A stretch of DNA of 64,000 nt from Limosilactobacillus panis (GTDB lineage Bacteria; Bacillota; Bacilli; Lactobacillales; Lactobacillaceae), in NCBI RefSeq assembly GCF_019797825.1, contig NZ_CP081855.1:1240001-1304000 (forward strand), written 5' to 3'. Below, piece after piece: positions 37,938 to 44,510 of the stretch. The position numbers and the translations under genes were made by a program. Position 1 is the stretch's first letter; each line of letters opens with the position of its first letter. The notes beneath the pieces were generated by a model. That model ran no database searches and was not told the origin of the DNA. It worked only from the letters and a program-made list of their open reading frames with translations.

Positions 37938-38131
37938 TTCATATTTATAGTGACATTGAAGCCGATTCGGTAGCAAATAACTTTTTCAAATACGATTATC
38001 ATGACCGCGGCAAGATCAAATGGGACGGCTTTTTCTTGTCGGAGTACACCGCCGCATTAAAAAAGCACCGTCAGTATATCGACGGTGCCCAAAGTTTAGT
38101 GCAGAATCTTAAAAACGTACGCAACAATTAG
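37934..38131 (+). CDS. YolD-like small protein (SOS cassette)
   Basis: 65 residues. The centre DRGKIKWDGFFLSEYTAAL matches the YolD-like pattern (RG-IKW-GF-LSEHT) found beside UmuC/UvrX polymerases in Firmicutes, where it may act as a UmuD-like accessory factor. ATGA overlap with the gene before. Its last 36 bases overlap the end of a convergent gene, and a terminator of that gene lies inside this coding region (38066-38091). Confidence 0.7.
   Translation: MIHIYSDIEADSVANNFFKYDYHDRGKIKWDGFFLSEYTAALKKHRQYIDGAQSLVQNLKNVRNN
38066..38091 (-). terminator. Minus-strand terminator located inside the YolD-like gene
   Basis: GCACCGTC and GACGGTGC form a perfect 8-bp stem with an 8-base loop, followed on the minus strand by TTTTTT. 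It lies 5 bases after the stop codon of the minus-strand small membrane protein gene, yet within plus-strand codons. Confidence 0.8.
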
Positions 38132-38338
38132 GACAACAAACAAGGCCGTGGTAATAATGGTGAAACCGCGGTGACCACGAATAAATTGGTCCTTAAACAG
38201 AATCATTACGCAGCCCCCACAGGCGATGATCAGTCCCAAGACAAGCGTGGCCATTTTCCCCTGCCCACTCATGGTCAGAGAAAAAGCAGCGATAATAATT
38301 CCAATAATTAAAAGCAGCAGTGAAACCTTCGTACGCAT
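38096..38338 (-). CDS. Small three-helix membrane protein (possibly DUF3188-like)
   Basis: 80 residues from ATG 38338, which has GGAGG nine bases ahead. Three hydrophobic segments of about 20 residues each (VSLLLLIIGIIIAAFSL, ATLVLGLIIACGGCVMILF, IITTALFVVLIVAYVF). No catalytic motif. Size and layout recall the DUF3188 family of lactobacilli but this is only a resemblance. Overlaps the convergent YolD-like gene by 36 bases. Confidence 0.65.
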   Translation of the reverse strand: MRTKVSLLLLIIGIIIAAFSLTMSGQGKMATLVLGLIIACGGCVMILFKDQFIRGHRGFTIITTALFVVLIVAYVFKILH

Positions 38339-38425
38339 AGTGTTCGTCCTCCCCCTTATAAGTTGATAACAGCGCCTAATAAGCAATTTTATTTAATTTT
38401 ATGAACTTTTATCTAAAAATTTTGT

Positions 38426-38514
38426 TATAATAATAGCGAAGGTGATAATGCAATCACCTTCGCCAACATACTTCTACTAGGGGAACTATGACGTGGGTGC
38501 CATGGCTCCCTTAG
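38426..38514 (+). ncRNA. Candidate structured RNA or leader with mini-ORF
   Basis: A perfect -10 (TATAAT, 38426-38431) is followed by an 11-bp perfect hairpin (38436-38446 with 38453-38463) and an 8-bp stem (38477-38484 with 38507-38514, one G-U). The second stem encloses an eight-codon frame, MTWVPWLP, 38488-38514, with AGGGG four bases ahead; the stem hides that site. No T-run follows and no known riboswitch consensus is matched. The -35 is poor. Confidence 0.35.
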
Positions 38515-38605
38515 ATATTTTACCATTAAATTTATTTTTTACTTCTAAAAATTTCGGTCAAACTGCTATTTTTCAAATAAACTAACAAAAAGTTAGCAAT
38601 TGCCA

Positions 38606-38634
38606 TTGACATAAAATTAAAAACGGATTAAAAT
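38606..38634 (+). promoter_or_regulatory. Promoter of the Cys leader and ABC importer
   Basis: Perfect TTGACA (38606-38611), 17-base spacer, TAAAAT (38629-38634), 33 bases before the leader-peptide ATG. Confidence 0.88.
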
Positions 38635-38666
38635 ACAAGCAATCATTACGAAAGGGGTACGATTTA

Positions 38667-38765
38667 ATGCTGAACTCTGCTATGCCAGCTCAAGTTTGTT
38701 GTTCATGTTGCTCTTCTTGCAACGTGTCTTTTGGCATAGGGAAAATTCAGTATTCGTACTGCTAG
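38667..38765 (+). CDS. Cysteine-rich leader peptide (attenuation uORF)
   Basis: 32 codons with ATG 38667 and AAAGGGG nine bases ahead. The middle reads QVCCSCCSSCNV: five Cys codons (38697-38720) interleaved with Ser, and a sixth Cys is the last codon before TAG. A small hairpin (CAGTA-TTCG-TACTG, 38748-38761) lies over the final codons. It sits between a near-perfect promoter and two terminator-like hairpins ahead of an amino acid importer, as in classical ribosome-mediated attenuation, with cysteine as the likely sensed amino acid. Read directly from sequence; the regulatory role is inferred. Confidence 0.8.
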   Translation: MLNSAMPAQVCCSCCSSCNVSFGIGKIQYSYC

Positions 38766-38775
38766 TTTAAAGCAT

Positions 38776-38802
38776 AACTGGGTCAGTCCATGCCCGGTTT
38801 TT
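38776..38802 (+). terminator. First hairpin of the Cys attenuator
   Basis: AACTGGG (38776-38782) pairs with CCCGGTT (38793-38799), loop of 10, followed by TTTTT. Starts 10 bases after the leader stop. Confidence 0.6.
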
Positions 38803-38810
38803 CAAAAGCT

Positions 38811-38850
38811 AAGCCCGCGATTCTGGATTGAATTGTAGGCTTTTTTGTTT
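38811..38850 (+). terminator. Second hairpin of the Cys attenuator (strong terminator)
   Basis: AAGCC/GGCTT (38811-38815 with 38838-38842) continued by CGATTC/GAATTG-type pairs after one mismatch, then TTTTTTGTTTTT. It lies 34 bases before the first permease gene, so it must be avoided for expression. Confidence 0.75.
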
Positions 38851-38884
38851 TTAACTAGCTAATGATCAAAGGAGGTTGAAGTAA

Positions 38885-39544
38885 ATGAATTGGACAGTGA
38901 TTCAGCAAAGTCTTCCTGAATTCGCCCAGGGATTCAAATTAACCCTGTGGCTCTCATTTGTCGGGATCATTGGGGCAATCATTGTTGGAATCATCAGCAG
39001 CTTAAGCCAGTACTTCCGGGTTCCGGTTGTTGGAAAGATTGTTGGTGCCTACGTCGAAATCGCCCGGAACACGCCTTTGCTTATCCAGCTATTTTTCTTA
39101 TATTATGCTTTCCCGGTAATGGGAATTAAAATGGCGGCCCAGACCTGTGGGATTATCGGTCTGATATTCCTCGGTGGGGCCTACATGGCAGAAGGTTTTA
39201 CCGGCGGTTTCAACGGGGTTAGTAAAAGCCAACTCGACAGTGGCCGGGCGCTAGGGATGAGCGATTTCCAGCTTGCCCGCTACATCGTCTTCCCCCAAGG
39301 ATTTGCCCTGAGTATGCCGGCCCTGGCAGCCAACATCATTTTCCTAATCAAGGAAACGTCGATTTTCTCGGTGATTGCCATCCCGGAACTGACCAATACC
39401 GCATTGGATTTGATTGGGATGTACTACCAATCCAACGAATACCTATTCGTCCTGGTCGTCGCCTACGCAATCATCTTGATTCCACTAATTGTCTTCTTAA
39501 CCTGGCTCGAAAGGAGGGTTCGCTATGGCACATTCGGGGATTAA
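38885..39544 (+). CDS. Polar amino acid ABC transporter permease 1
   Basis: 219 residues with about five transmembrane helices, HisMQ/GlnP-type inner-membrane subunit. The EAA loop (SQLDSGRALGMSDFQLARYIVFPQ split around GRALGMS, about 118-141) contacts the ATPase. Conserved RNTPLLIQLFFLYYA near 60-74. AAAGGAGG lies ahead. Overlaps the second permease by 20 bases. Controlled by the leader described at 38667; that argues for a cystine/cysteine substrate. Confidence 0.92.
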   Translation: MNWTVIQQSLPEFAQGFKLTLWLSFVGIIGAIIVGIISSLSQYFRVPVVGKIVGAYVEIARNTPLLIQLFFLYYAFPVMGIKMAAQTCGIIGLIFLGGAYMAEGFTGGFNGVSKSQLDSGRALGMSDFQLARYIVFPQGFALSMPALAANIIFLIKETSIFSVIAIPELTNTALDLIGMYYQSNEYLFVLVVAYAIILIPLIVFLTWLERRVRYGTFGD

Positions 39545-40202
39545 CGTTTTATTTGAAGGCACTAACTTCGCCCGCTTGATGGGTGGCCTCTGGACCGCCG
39601 TGTGGATTGCGGCCATTTCACTCATAATCGGCCTGGCCCTCGGCACCATCCTGGGGATGCTGCGAACCCTGCACAACCAGGTCATCCGCTTTATCCTCCT
39701 GATGTACCTGGAGTTTTTCCGGATTGTTCCAACCGTCGTCCTGCTTTTCCTTGCTTATTACATCCTGCCCCGCCAGTTTAACGTTAACTGGCCGGCAACC
39801 TGGATGGCTGTTTTGGCCTTCTCCCTATGGGTATCCGCTGAATTTAGCGATATCGTCCGGGGGGCGCTGGAATCCATCCCCGTCCACCAGCGGGAATCTG
39901 GCTTGGCCCTCGGCTTGAACCAGTGGCAGCTCTTCCGCTACGTCTTGCTTCCCCAAGCAATCCGCCTGGAACTACCGGCAACGATCAACCTGGCAACCCG
40001 GGTCATCAAGACAACCTCCCTACTGTTAATGATCAGCATCATGGACGTGATCAACGTTGGTCAGCAAATCATCGAAGCTAACAACCAGAACTACCCAACG
40101 GGGGTCTTCTGGGTCTACGGTTTAATCTTTATCCTCTACTTTATCATCGACTACCCCCTTTCCCGGTGGGCTAAACACTTAACCGCCAAGCAGAAATACT
40201 AA
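39525..40202 (+). CDS. Polar amino acid ABC transporter permease 2
   Basis: 225 residues, second HisMQ-type permease, forming a heterodimer with the first. EAA loop with ESGLALGLNQWQLFRYVLLPQ (split here around GLALGLN, about 128-148) and EFFRIVPTVVLLFLAYY near 62-78. The start overlaps the preceding gene, with AAAGGAGG just before it inside that gene. Sixteen bases separate it from the ATPase gene. Confidence 0.92.
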   Translation: MAHSGINVLFEGTNFARLMGGLWTAVWIAAISLIIGLALGTILGMLRTLHNQVIRFILLMYLEFFRIVPTVVLLFLAYYILPRQFNVNWPATWMAVLAFSLWVSAEFSDIVRGALESIPVHQRESGLALGLNQWQLFRYVLLPQAIRLELPATINLATRVIKTTSLLLMISIMDVINVGQQIIEANNQNYPTGVFWVYGLIFILYFIIDYPLSRWAKHLTAKQKY

Positions 40203-40218
40203 TTGAGAAGGTGAAACG

Positions 40219-40959
40219 ATGGCAGAAGAAATATTAAAAGTTGAACACCTTGATAAATACTATGGGGACTGGCAAGCCCTCCACGACATTAACTTTTCAA
40301 TCAATAAGGGTGAAGTGGTCACCCTACTGGGGCCTTCAGGTTCTGGTAAAAGTACCCTGATCAGGACCCTCAATGGCCTGGAGTCTTACCGCAAGGGTAC
40401 GATCTACTTCCAAGGGAAAAAGGTTGACCCTAATCCTAAAGAATGGCAGGCCCTCCGTCAAAAGATTGGCATGGTCTTTCAGAGCTACGACCTCTTCCCC
40501 AACCTGACCGTGATGGATAATATCCTCCTGGCCCCCACCAAGGTTCAGGGTCGCGATAAGGAGGAAGTGCGTAAGGAAGCCCTGGCCTTGTTAGACCGGG
40601 TGGAACTGCGAAAACACGCGGATTCATACCCCCGCCAGCTTTCAGGAGGCCAGAAACAGCGGATTGCGATTGTCCGCGCCCTGGCCATGCACCCGGAACT
40701 GATGCTCTTCGATGAGGTTACCGCTTCGCTCGACCCAGAGATGGTCCGCGGCGTCCTCAAGATCATTAAGGAGCTATCAGACCAGGACCACATGACCATG
40801 ATTATTGTCACTCACGAAATGAACTTTGCTGCTAAGATTGCTGACAAGGTTCTCTTCCTTGAAAAGGGCAAGATCTTAGAAGAGACACCGGGAAAGCAAT
40901 TCTTTGACCACCCCCAGACGGACCGGGCAGCCGAGTTCTTGAATAGTATGGATTTCTAA
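40219..40959 (+). CDS. Polar amino acid ABC transporter ATP-binding protein
   Basis: 246 residues. Walker A GPSGSGKST (about 35-43), Q-loop, signature LSGGQKQRIAIVRAL (about 140-154), Walker B LMLFDEVTASLDPEMV (about 160-175) with the catalytic Glu, H-loop VTHEM near 201. Glutamine/polar amino acid importer class. A normal ribosome site (GAGAAGGTG) precedes it. Confidence 0.94.
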   Translation: MAEEILKVEHLDKYYGDWQALHDINFSINKGEVVTLLGPSGSGKSTLIRTLNGLESYRKGTIYFQGKKVDPNPKEWQALRQKIGMVFQSYDLFPNLTVMDNILLAPTKVQGRDKEEVRKEALALLDRVELRKHADSYPRQLSGGQKQRIAIVRALAMHPELMLFDEVTASLDPEMVRGVLKIIKELSDQDHMTMIIVTHEMNFAAKIADKVLFLEKGKILEETPGKQFFDHPQTDRAAEFLNSMDF

Positions 40960-40980
40960 TTAAAAAGGAGATTGATAATT

Positions 40981-41838
40981 ATGAAGTTTAATTGGAAGAA
41001 AATCATTGCCGCTGGTGCCGTGCTCGCCGGCGCCGCAGCCCTCTTTGTGGGCGCTAATGCTGTTAAGCCAACCCACGTTCACGCCGCTGATAACGCCAGT
41101 ACAGTGAGCGCAATCAAGAAGCGGGGCCAACTCCGGGTCGCTGTCTTTGGGGACCTGCCACCATACGGCTGGGTCAACAAGGATGGCAAGCGGGTCGGCT
41201 ATGACGTTGAATTAGCCCGCCGGATGGCCAAGGACCTGGGCGTTAAGCCAAAGTTCGTCCAGGTTAACGCCAACAACCGGGTGGACACTCTAAACTCAAA
41301 CAAGGCTGACATCGTCCTGGCTAACTTCACGGTTACGCCAGAACGGAAGCAGGCCGTTTCATTTGTTAAGCCATACATGAAGGTTTCTGTTGGGGTCGTA
41401 TCACCAAAGAACAAGAAGATCACCAAGATCAGCCAACTGAAGGGCAAGAAGGTCATCGTTACCAAGGGGACTACGGCCGAAAACTACTTCACCACGAAGC
41501 AGCGGGGCGTCCAACTCCTGAAGTTCGACTCCAAGACACAACAGTTTAACGCCCTCAAGAACAACCGGGGTGCGGCCCTGGCCGACGATAACTCCTACCT
41601 TTACGCTTGGGTCAAGAAGAATCCAAAGTACACCGTTGGGATCAAGAGCGTGGGCCCTCACCAATACATCGCCCCGGCAGTTAAGAAGGGCAACACTTCC
41701 CTCCTCAACTGGAGTAACAAGGAAATCACTAAGCTGAACAAGGAAGGCTTCTTCACCCAGGACTACAACCACCAACTGAAGCCATACTTCGGTAGTGAAG
41801 TTAAACCATCCGACATTGTTCTAAAGCAGGGTAAGTAA
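40981..41838 (+). CDS. Extracellular solute-binding protein of the amino acid importer
   Basis: 285 residues. Signal peptide: KFNWKK, hydrophobic stretch about 8-27, then a likely cleavage after VHA. The SBP_bac_3 fold follows: IKKRGQLRVAVFGDLPPYGW, DVELARRMAKDLGV, NSNKADIVLANFTVTPERKQ and SVGPHQY. There is no lipobox cysteine, so it is not a lipoprotein anchored in the usual way and must be held by its permeases or released. AAGGAG lies 10 bases before ATG 40981. A strong terminator follows. Confidence 0.93.
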   Translation: MKFNWKKIIAAGAVLAGAAALFVGANAVKPTHVHAADNASTVSAIKKRGQLRVAVFGDLPPYGWVNKDGKRVGYDVELARRMAKDLGVKPKFVQVNANNRVDTLNSNKADIVLANFTVTPERKQAVSFVKPYMKVSVGVVSPKNKKITKISQLKGKKVIVTKGTTAENYFTTKQRGVQLLKFDSKTQQFNALKNNRGAALADDNSYLYAWVKKNPKYTVGIKSVGPHQYIAPAVKKGNTSLLNWSNKEITKLNKEGFFTQDYNHQLKPYFGSEVKPSDIVLKQGK

Positions 41839-41854
41839 TTAATACTCAAATCTA

Positions 41855-41890
41855 ATAAAAGAGGCTGGAAAATTTCCAGCCTCTTTTTAG
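41855..41890. terminator. Bidirectional terminator after the ABC operon
   Basis: AAAAGAGGCTGGAAA and its complement form an almost loop-free perfect stem (41857-41887) with T-runs on both strands; serves the importer operon and the convergent small gene ending at 41901. Confidence 0.88.
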
Positions 41891-41900
41891 TTTAAACAGT

Positions 41901-42164
41901 TTAATTAAACGCAATCGCCAAAATCTTTGCCTGGGCGCTTTCCAGCTCGTCCGCCGTCAAATTGATGAAGCGGTTGACGACCCGCTGGTCTGCCCCAATA
42001 TCGTCGACCAGGAAATCATGGATAGTCGTGATGGCTACCCCCGCATGGCGCAGGTGCTGAACCGTCATTGCTACAGCAAGCTCCTCGACCTTCGCTGCTG
42101 ATAGTGAAGCCGGTGCCACTTCCACGACTCCCTGATAATAACCAGTCATAAATACCTTGTTCAT
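41901..42164 (-). CDS. Small cytosolic protein of unknown family
   Basis: 87 residues, starting MNKVFMTGYYQGVVEVAPAS, Ala-rich with predicted helices and no membrane segment or signal. GGAGG lies ahead of the ATG (revealed as GCCTCC on the plus strand at 42171-42176). I do not recognise the family. It lies 49 bases after the HxlR-like regulator on the same strand and may share its transcript. Confidence 0.65.
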   Translation of the reverse strand: MNKVFMTGYYQGVVEVAPASLSAAKVEELAVAMTVQHLRHAGVAITTIHDFLVDDIGADQRVVNRFINLTADELESAQAKILAIAFN

Positions 42165-42212
42165 GAACAGGCCTCCTTTAATGGTTATTATAGGTCCTTT
42201 TGCGGTTAAGGA

Positions 42213-42614
42213 CTAACCAAGGTACTTCTCCACGGTATCATTGTACTTAACCAGGTCCCTTAAACTGGCTGTATTCTCCGGTTCAACAACGTTTGCCGAA
42301 ATTAGGTCCTCATTATCGTCTTGCTGCTGAAGTCCCCACAAACTCGACGAAACAATCAACTGTCGTAACTGGTCGCCGTCATCCGTTAGTGAATACTGGT
42401 CCTCGTCATTCTTGACTGGATTTACAATCCGGAGGTTTTGCAGAGTGTGTAACTCTGCCGACAGCTGATCGTTACTTAACTTAGGGAGTAGCATCAACAG
42501 TTCCTTCTTCTTCAATGGCCGAAAGCCTAACCAATAGATCATCGTTGGCTGCCATTGATTGGCCATGATATTAAGAGTGTAGGCCAAACCACTTTCAGTC
42601 TTCCCTTCAGTCAT
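42213..42614 (-). CDS. HxlR-like winged-helix transcriptional regulator
   Basis: 133 residues from ATG 42614; an ATG nine codons earlier also fits but has a ribosome site too close. The sequence has the HxlR layout: TLNIMANQWQPTMIYWL, then KKELLMLLPKLSNDQLSAELHTLQ (recognition region) and the wing YSLTDDGDQLRQLI. The usual N-terminal redox Cys of many HxlR proteins is absent. Neighbouring small gene downstream; target unknown. Confidence 0.7.
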   Translation of the reverse strand: MTEGKTESGLAYTLNIMANQWQPTMIYWLGFRPLKKKELLMLLPKLSNDQLSAELHTLQNLRIVNPVKNDEDQYSLTDDGDQLRQLIVSSSLWGLQQQDDNEDLISANVVEPENTASLRDLVKYNDTVEKYLG

Positions 42615-42698
42615 CTTTCCACTTCCATTCCCAAAATCCATTTCCTTATCTACCCCCTATTATACTTGATTAAAAGACAAATGTTTAATTTTAGTATA

Positions 42699-43421
42699 TT
42701 AGCCACGGAAGCGCCGGTTAACGCTCCGCTCCAGCTGGTGCCGAAAGTCGGCGTCCGGCTCCTCGCCAAAGGTATTGATAAAGGAGGCCCGGGCAGCATT
42801 GAGCAGCATCTGGAAGCGGACATCTTGATTCAAGCGGAGGCCATCCTGCCGGCTGCAGTAAGTATCACTGGCCCGAATTAGGTTGCTTTCCGTCCGCCAC
42901 ATCCCGTAGAGGGCAATCTTATTTTGAATATTCTGCAACTGGAGGACGCTCACCCGGTCCGCCGCATTGACAATTCGCTTGAAGGACTTCAGACTGGCAT
43001 CGATATATATCTGCAGGTGAAAATCTTCAAATGATACCAGCAGGCGGTCGCGCTCGGTCGAGTAACAGTAGTTACCAAGAAAGTGGGCCATGTAGTAAAC
43101 CACCCGGGCGTTGCTGGTCCCCTGGCTGGGCACGAGCCGGTTATGACCCGCGATGAGCCCCTGCGTCCGGCACTTAACCCGAGCATAGTAGGCGTCCATC
43201 TCATACTGGTAAATCCCGTTTTGGATGCAGAAACTCTTCAAACACTCCCGCAGCGGCTGCTTGAGGGCCACTACCTGCCCCTCCGTCGTTAGAATCAAGG
43301 TCTGCTTCTGGTAGGCGGTCATCGCCAACGTATTGTCGAAACGGGGCTGAAAGCACTCCGTTGTCACGTCAACTGTTAATGAAGCTGGGTCACTAAAATC
43401 AAAAACCCGTATTTTATTCAC
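42699..43421 (-). CDS. ComK-like competence transcription factor homologue (tentative)
   Basis: 240 residues. No signal or membrane helix. Residues about 85-165 follow the ComK pattern: an RTQGLIAGHNRLVP block, an aromatic YYMAHFLGN block, then LLVSFEDFHLQIYIDASLKSFKRIV, comparable to TEVTF-NG--MELPISYNSF of Bacillus ComK. It is longer than Bacillus ComK (192) owing to both termini. The gene is divergent from an alternative sigma factor, which makes a regulatory role in competence or stress plausible. Similarity is by eye only. Confidence 0.45.
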   Translation of the reverse strand: MNKIRVFDFSDPASLTVDVTTECFQPRFDNTLAMTAYQKQTLILTTEGQVVALKQPLRECLKSFCIQNGIYQYEMDAYYARVKCRTQGLIAGHNRLVPSQGTSNARVVYYMAHFLGNYCYSTERDRLLVSFEDFHLQIYIDASLKSFKRIVNAADRVSVLQLQNIQNKIALYGMWRTESNLIRASDTYCSRQDGLRLNQDVRFQMLLNAARASFINTFGEEPDADFRHQLERSVNRRFRG

Positions 43422-43594
43422 GTAAATTCCCCCAAGTCAAATTTAAAAATAACGGAATTCTCCCGAAAGCATGAAACCGTTTCCACAAATATTAAGATAT
43501 CAATTGTCTTTATCCCCGTCAACACCTTTTTCCCGGTCTAAACGTCTGTTTTATCGTTCGTTTACCCACCCTCTTTCCAGATAAAATGATGGTA

Positions 43595-43624
43595 CTCAAG
43601 GGCCCCTGAGAATTTATCCTCAGG
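43595..43624 (+). promoter_or_regulatory. Alternative hairpins covering the sigma-factor ribosome site
   Basis: CCTGAG (43605-43610) can pair with CTCAGG (43619-43624), burying the AGG of the ribosome site, or as CCCCTGAG with CTCAAGGG (43595-43602), which frees it. The two pairings exclude each other. The ATG follows at 43638. Confidence 0.4.
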
Positions 43625-43637
43625 AATGATGTAAATA

Positions 43638-44201
43638 ATGAATTGTGAAAAAATTACTAGCGGACTGAATTTCTTGGTTAGCGATAAGCGAATCACCGTT
43701 GTGTACGGTGCCTTGAAGCGTCTGCATGTTTCCTACTACAGCACCTGTTACGATGACCTCTTCCAGGAGGGCTGCTTAGCCTTTGGTGAGGCCTTTGCTG
43801 CCTACCCCGGCTGCCCGCAGTTGGATGACCGTTTCATGGCCTACGCCTACCAGCGAATCTACTGGCGCCTACTCGATATTCTCCAGCAATCTAACCAGCA
43901 CACCCAGCAGGTGGCCCTCAGCGATGCGGACCAGGACCCGGTTGAGCTCGTCGTCGACCCCCGGCCCGCTTGTGAGGAGCAGCACCTCATCAATGCCGAC
44001 TACTTCACTACCCTGGCGGCCCACTGCTCTTTTAACCAGCGGCGCTACCTAAATGCCAAACTCAATCGACAGTGGAGCGATAAGGAGATTGCCGACCATT
44101 ATAAAGTCAGCCCCAGCGCCGTTCACCAGTGGAAGACGGGCTTGATTGCAAAGGCCCGCCGGCTCAGCTACAATGGGAATGAATTTGAGGTGAGAAAATG
44201 A
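43638..44201 (+). CDS. Alternative sigma-70-family factor (SigH/ComX-like)
   Basis: 187 residues. Region 2 core about residues 30-95 (YDDLFQEGCLAFGEAFAAY and MAYAYQRIYWRLLD, the -10 recognition helix) and region 4 helix-turn-helix about 140-175 (WSDKEIADHYKVSPSAVHQW). Regions 1 and 3 are missing, as in the small SigH/ComX factors of lactobacilli linked to competence genes. The ribosome site can be masked by a hairpin. It overlaps a small downstream gene by 4 bases and is divergent from the ComK-like gene. Confidence 0.8.
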   Translation: MNCEKITSGLNFLVSDKRITVVYGALKRLHVSYYSTCYDDLFQEGCLAFGEAFAAYPGCPQLDDRFMAYAYQRIYWRLLDILQQSNQHTQQVALSDADQDPVELVVDPRPACEEQHLINADYFTTLAAHCSFNQRRYLNAKLNRQWSDKEIADHYKVSPSAVHQWKTGLIAKARRLSYNGNEFEVRK

Positions 44202-44443
44202 GTAAACACCAAGTTAATGGGGACCAGGATTGGTTCCACTGTTACTACTGGGGTGAGGACCGGGACGACGGCTGCGCAAACGAGCTCAGTCTGTCCACTG
44301 ATCCCGCAGCGGACCAACTCGACCTGCTCGTTAGCAACCCCGGCTTTAACAACGAAAGCCATGATGACACCTTTGCCCTGCAGAAGGGAGATGTGGAGAA
44401 GCTCAGTGTTTTTTTGCAATCCTGGCTAAAGCGCCATAGTTGA
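44198..44443 (+). CDS. Small acidic protein coupled to the sigma factor
   Basis: 81 residues, strongly acidic (HQVNGDQDWFHCYYWGEDRDD at the start, many Asp), no membrane segment. The ATG overlaps the sigma-factor stop (ATGA) and so the two are translationally coupled. An anti-sigma or accessory role is possible by position only; no family recognised. Confidence 0.65.
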   Translation: MSKHQVNGDQDWFHCYYWGEDRDDGCANELSLSTDPAADQLDLLVSNPGFNNESHDDTFALQKGDVEKLSVFLQSWLKRHS

Positions 44444-44510
44444 AGCAGATTGCTTTGGTAATCGCACGCTTTCCCTTACAATAATCCTAAGATGAAAGTG
44501 AGGGGTAACC

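Noticed and set aside
38436-38514. Fluoride, TPP, SAM, preQ1 or manganese riboswitch
   Set aside because: Compared by eye with conserved cores of these classes; none is matched.
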